64,000 bases of DNA from Spirochaetaceae bacterium (lineage in GTDB: Bacteria; Spirochaetota; Spirochaetia; Treponematales; Rectinemataceae): contig JANYKC010000046.1 in NCBI GenBank assembly GCA_025358255.1, positions 31,007 through 95,006 on the forward strand, in the 5' to 3' direction. Below the pieces are notes generated by a model. That model was not told the DNA's origin. It searched no databases and saw nothing but the letters and a program-made list of their open reading frames with translations. Below, piece after piece: positions 62,785-64,000 of the stretch. Position numbers and translations under genes: made by a program. Within the stretch, counting starts at the first letter, position 1. Each line of letters opens with the position of its first letter.

Positions 62785-63301
62785 ACGCGGACTATAGCAG
62801 GAAATGCCCCCAAAGGTGTAGCTATGGGCGCGCCGGCCGACGCTGTTCCAGGCCGGGGCGAATGGGCAATCCAGTCAATTTGACGATGCGGGGATCAAGC
62901 AGTTTGGATACGTGGGCGGCGGGTCCTAGTGGGAAAGCGCAGGAGGGGTCTCGCTTCGCTCGCCCTCCTGCGCTTTCCCACCACCCGCGGCGCCGCCCTC
63001 GCAGGTCCGGGCGGGGCAGTCCCCAACCAACGAAAACTCGCCGGAACGCGCCCATTCGCCCCACCCAGGAAGGGATGCAGGCCGTCGGGCTCTGCGCTGC
63101 AACTCCTCGGCGCGCGGCTATCATTGGGGACAGAGCTCGATTGACACGGAGATGTGGGGCGGAAAGGAGGGGACGGCGCGCCTGCGGGGTTTCCGCTGCG
63201 ATCCCTCGCGCGGGAAAAGAAGCCTAAAAGCGTGCTATTGGCCGGGATTGGCAATCGCGATGCGGCAGGGAGGGCGTTACGGTTTTCAAGGAGGCGGATC
63301 G
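62785..63301. other. 517-base gene-free region before the integrase
   Basis: Contains a 53-base hairpin (62929-62981) and a near-match of the dispersed repeat (GGGGACAGAGC at 63126). Small frames here have no recognisable content. Confidence 0.7.
62929..62981. repeat. 19-bp perfect inverted repeat
   Basis: GTGGGAAAGCGCAGGAGGG (62929-62947) and its exact complement (62963-62981) flank a 15-base loop. The flanks GCGGGT and ACCCGC extend the stem past a small bulge. No T-run follows on either strand. Confidence 0.85.
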
Positions 63302-63860
63302 ATGAAAGTATCGATAACGCTATCTGACCTTGGGGAAGGCCTTGTCGGGATTTCGGCGCCGTATGATCGGGAGTTCTATCGACTCATGATGACCATTCCG
63401 GGCAGGCAATGGAATCCAGATCGCCGTCGATGGGAAATTCCTCGCCAAAGCCTTGCCCTTGTGCGCAAGGTCTTCTTGGGCTGGCAAATCGCCGGGATAG
63501 CGGAAGACGGAGTTCCGCCCCTGCCTACCGTGGCATCGCCGGCGCAGAAGCCTGCCGGACAGGAAAAGGCTTCATCGGATTCAGCCGAGCCTGGACAACT
63601 CGCGTTTAGGATTGATACGGCGATGCGGGCGCGCAAGTACTCGCCGAAAACCCGCAAGCGCTATCTGGAGATCACTGCCAGCTTCGTTCGCTTCATCGAC
63701 AAGCCGGTCGAGGCCTTTGAGCACTCCGACATCACGGGCTTCCTCGCCGACCTCGAAAAAAGGAAGGGCGCCTCGGCCTCTACGTTGAACCAGGCGATCA
63801 GCGCCCTCAAGTTCGTCATCGAGAAGGTGCTCAGGCGGAAGGCCCCTTTCACACGCAGGC
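63302..63860 (+). pseudogene. Tyrosine-recombinase (integrase), N-terminal part
   Basis: Open from the ATG at 63302 (AAGGAGG upstream). Residues 1-70 form a small domain with IPGRQWNPDRRRWEIP, seen before the core in some phage-type integrases. Residues 105-185 are a SAM-like core-binding domain (YSPKTRKRYLEITASFVRFI, STLNQAISALKFVIEKVL). After RRKAPFTRRR the family sequence stops matching at about 63860, where an unrelated, IS-like sequence begins; the frame stays open by chance. The catalytic domain, if it exists, would lie beyond the window. Confidence 0.65.
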
Positions 63861-64000
63861 GAGATATGATCGATTCTTGTGGACGGAATAGAAAACGGAC
63901 GTTCATTCACGGTAGGGTTTTGTTACCACACAAATCTGCCGGGAAGGGGAACGTCCGTGAGGAAAGCTATCACCGAGACTCGTATCGAGGCAACGCCCGA
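63861..64000 (+). mobile_element. Probable left end of a second insertion sequence
   Basis: ACGGACGTTC (63895-63904) and its exact complement (63949-63958) flank a short AT-containing spacer that ends directly at a GTG start (63957) of a new frame, VRKAITETRIEATP. This repeats the layout seen upstream of the IS1380 transposase at 33678-33746. The family is not certain because only 14 codons are visible. Confidence 0.5.
63957..64000 (+). CDS. Start of a likely transposase (3' end cut by window)
   Basis: Fourteen codons from a GTG at the end of the inverted repeat. Too short to assign; placement suggests a transposase. Confidence 0.35.
   Translation, partial: MRKAITETRIEATP

Overview
The window is 64 kb of GC-rich bacterial chromosome, densely packed with genes on both strands. 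The signal peptidase I with large insertions, the two intact and one broken chemotaxis receptors, the PnrA/BMP-type nucleoside importer and the general gene mix suggest a free-living, anaerobic, high-GC member of the Spirochaetota. That placement is inferred from gene content only.

Layout. 0-12.2 kb (minus strand): NUDIX hydrolase (cut by the window edge), hybrid sensor kinase, signal peptidase I, two-domain-poor metallo-beta-lactamase-fold hydrolase, HDOD protein, giant TPR protein and a secreted LamG/fibronectin-type protein, several overlapping by a few bases. 12.2-14.8 kb: uvrC facing a RAYT-type single-domain transposase with a short array of the window's dispersed repeat behind it. 15-24.8 kb (minus): one long purine-nucleoside operon (binding protein, ATPase, two permeases, two nucleoside hydrolases, amidohydrolase, ribokinase-like kinase, purine nucleoside phosphorylase). 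A divergent LacI regulator leads a second purine/amidohydrolase operon that contains a collapsed adenine deaminase relic. 28.7-35.3 kb: secreted metal-dependent hydrolase, chemotaxis receptor, transketolase, then a complete IS1380-family element (33656-35339) with 15-bp terminal repeats and a CTAG target duplication, but two in-frame TAG codons; it sits at the end of a broken chemotaxis receptor. 36.2-39.2 kb (minus): a DsrE, TusA, DsrM-like, DsrK-like sulfur/electron-transfer operon with recognisable promoter and terminator. 39.4-44.4 kb: DMT exporter, DinB-like protein, a soluble-type/6-TM receptor, DUF523-DUF1722 protein and a membrane protein of unknown function. 44.5-52.4 kb (plus): an ethanolamine-utilisation microcompartment operon eutN-A-B-C-L-E, two more shell proteins and a duplicated-domain protein of unknown role. 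52.4-64 kb: YtcJ-like amidohydrolase, a glycerol-kinase-like protein fused to a LuxR helix-turn-helix, a membrane-anchored alpha/beta hydrolase, hydroxypyruvate isomerase, MarC, small proteins, ettA, palindromic elements, and an integrase whose open reading frame appears interrupted by the start of another insertion element.

How the genes fit together. The 15-28 kb genes import purine nucleosides, split them by hydrolysis or phosphorolysis, phosphorylate the ribose and deaminate or hydrolyse related amides; transketolase downstream could take the pentose carbon into central metabolism. The eut genes would cleave ethanolamine inside a protein shell to ammonia and acetaldehyde and oxidise the latter to acetyl-CoA. 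No EutD, EutG, EutH or adenosyltransferase is present here, so those steps must be encoded elsewhere.

The most striking non-gene signal is an 11-bp word, GGGGACAGACC, with 18 exact copies between 7.3 and 40.4 kb, on both strands, inside genes (read in several frames without breaking them) and between genes. About 0.03 copies would be expected by chance. It is missing from the eut-bearing right-hand 23 kb. The only visible candidate for an enzyme linked to it is the RAYT-type transposase at 14245-14763, which has three copies spaced exactly 37 bp apart on its 5' side.
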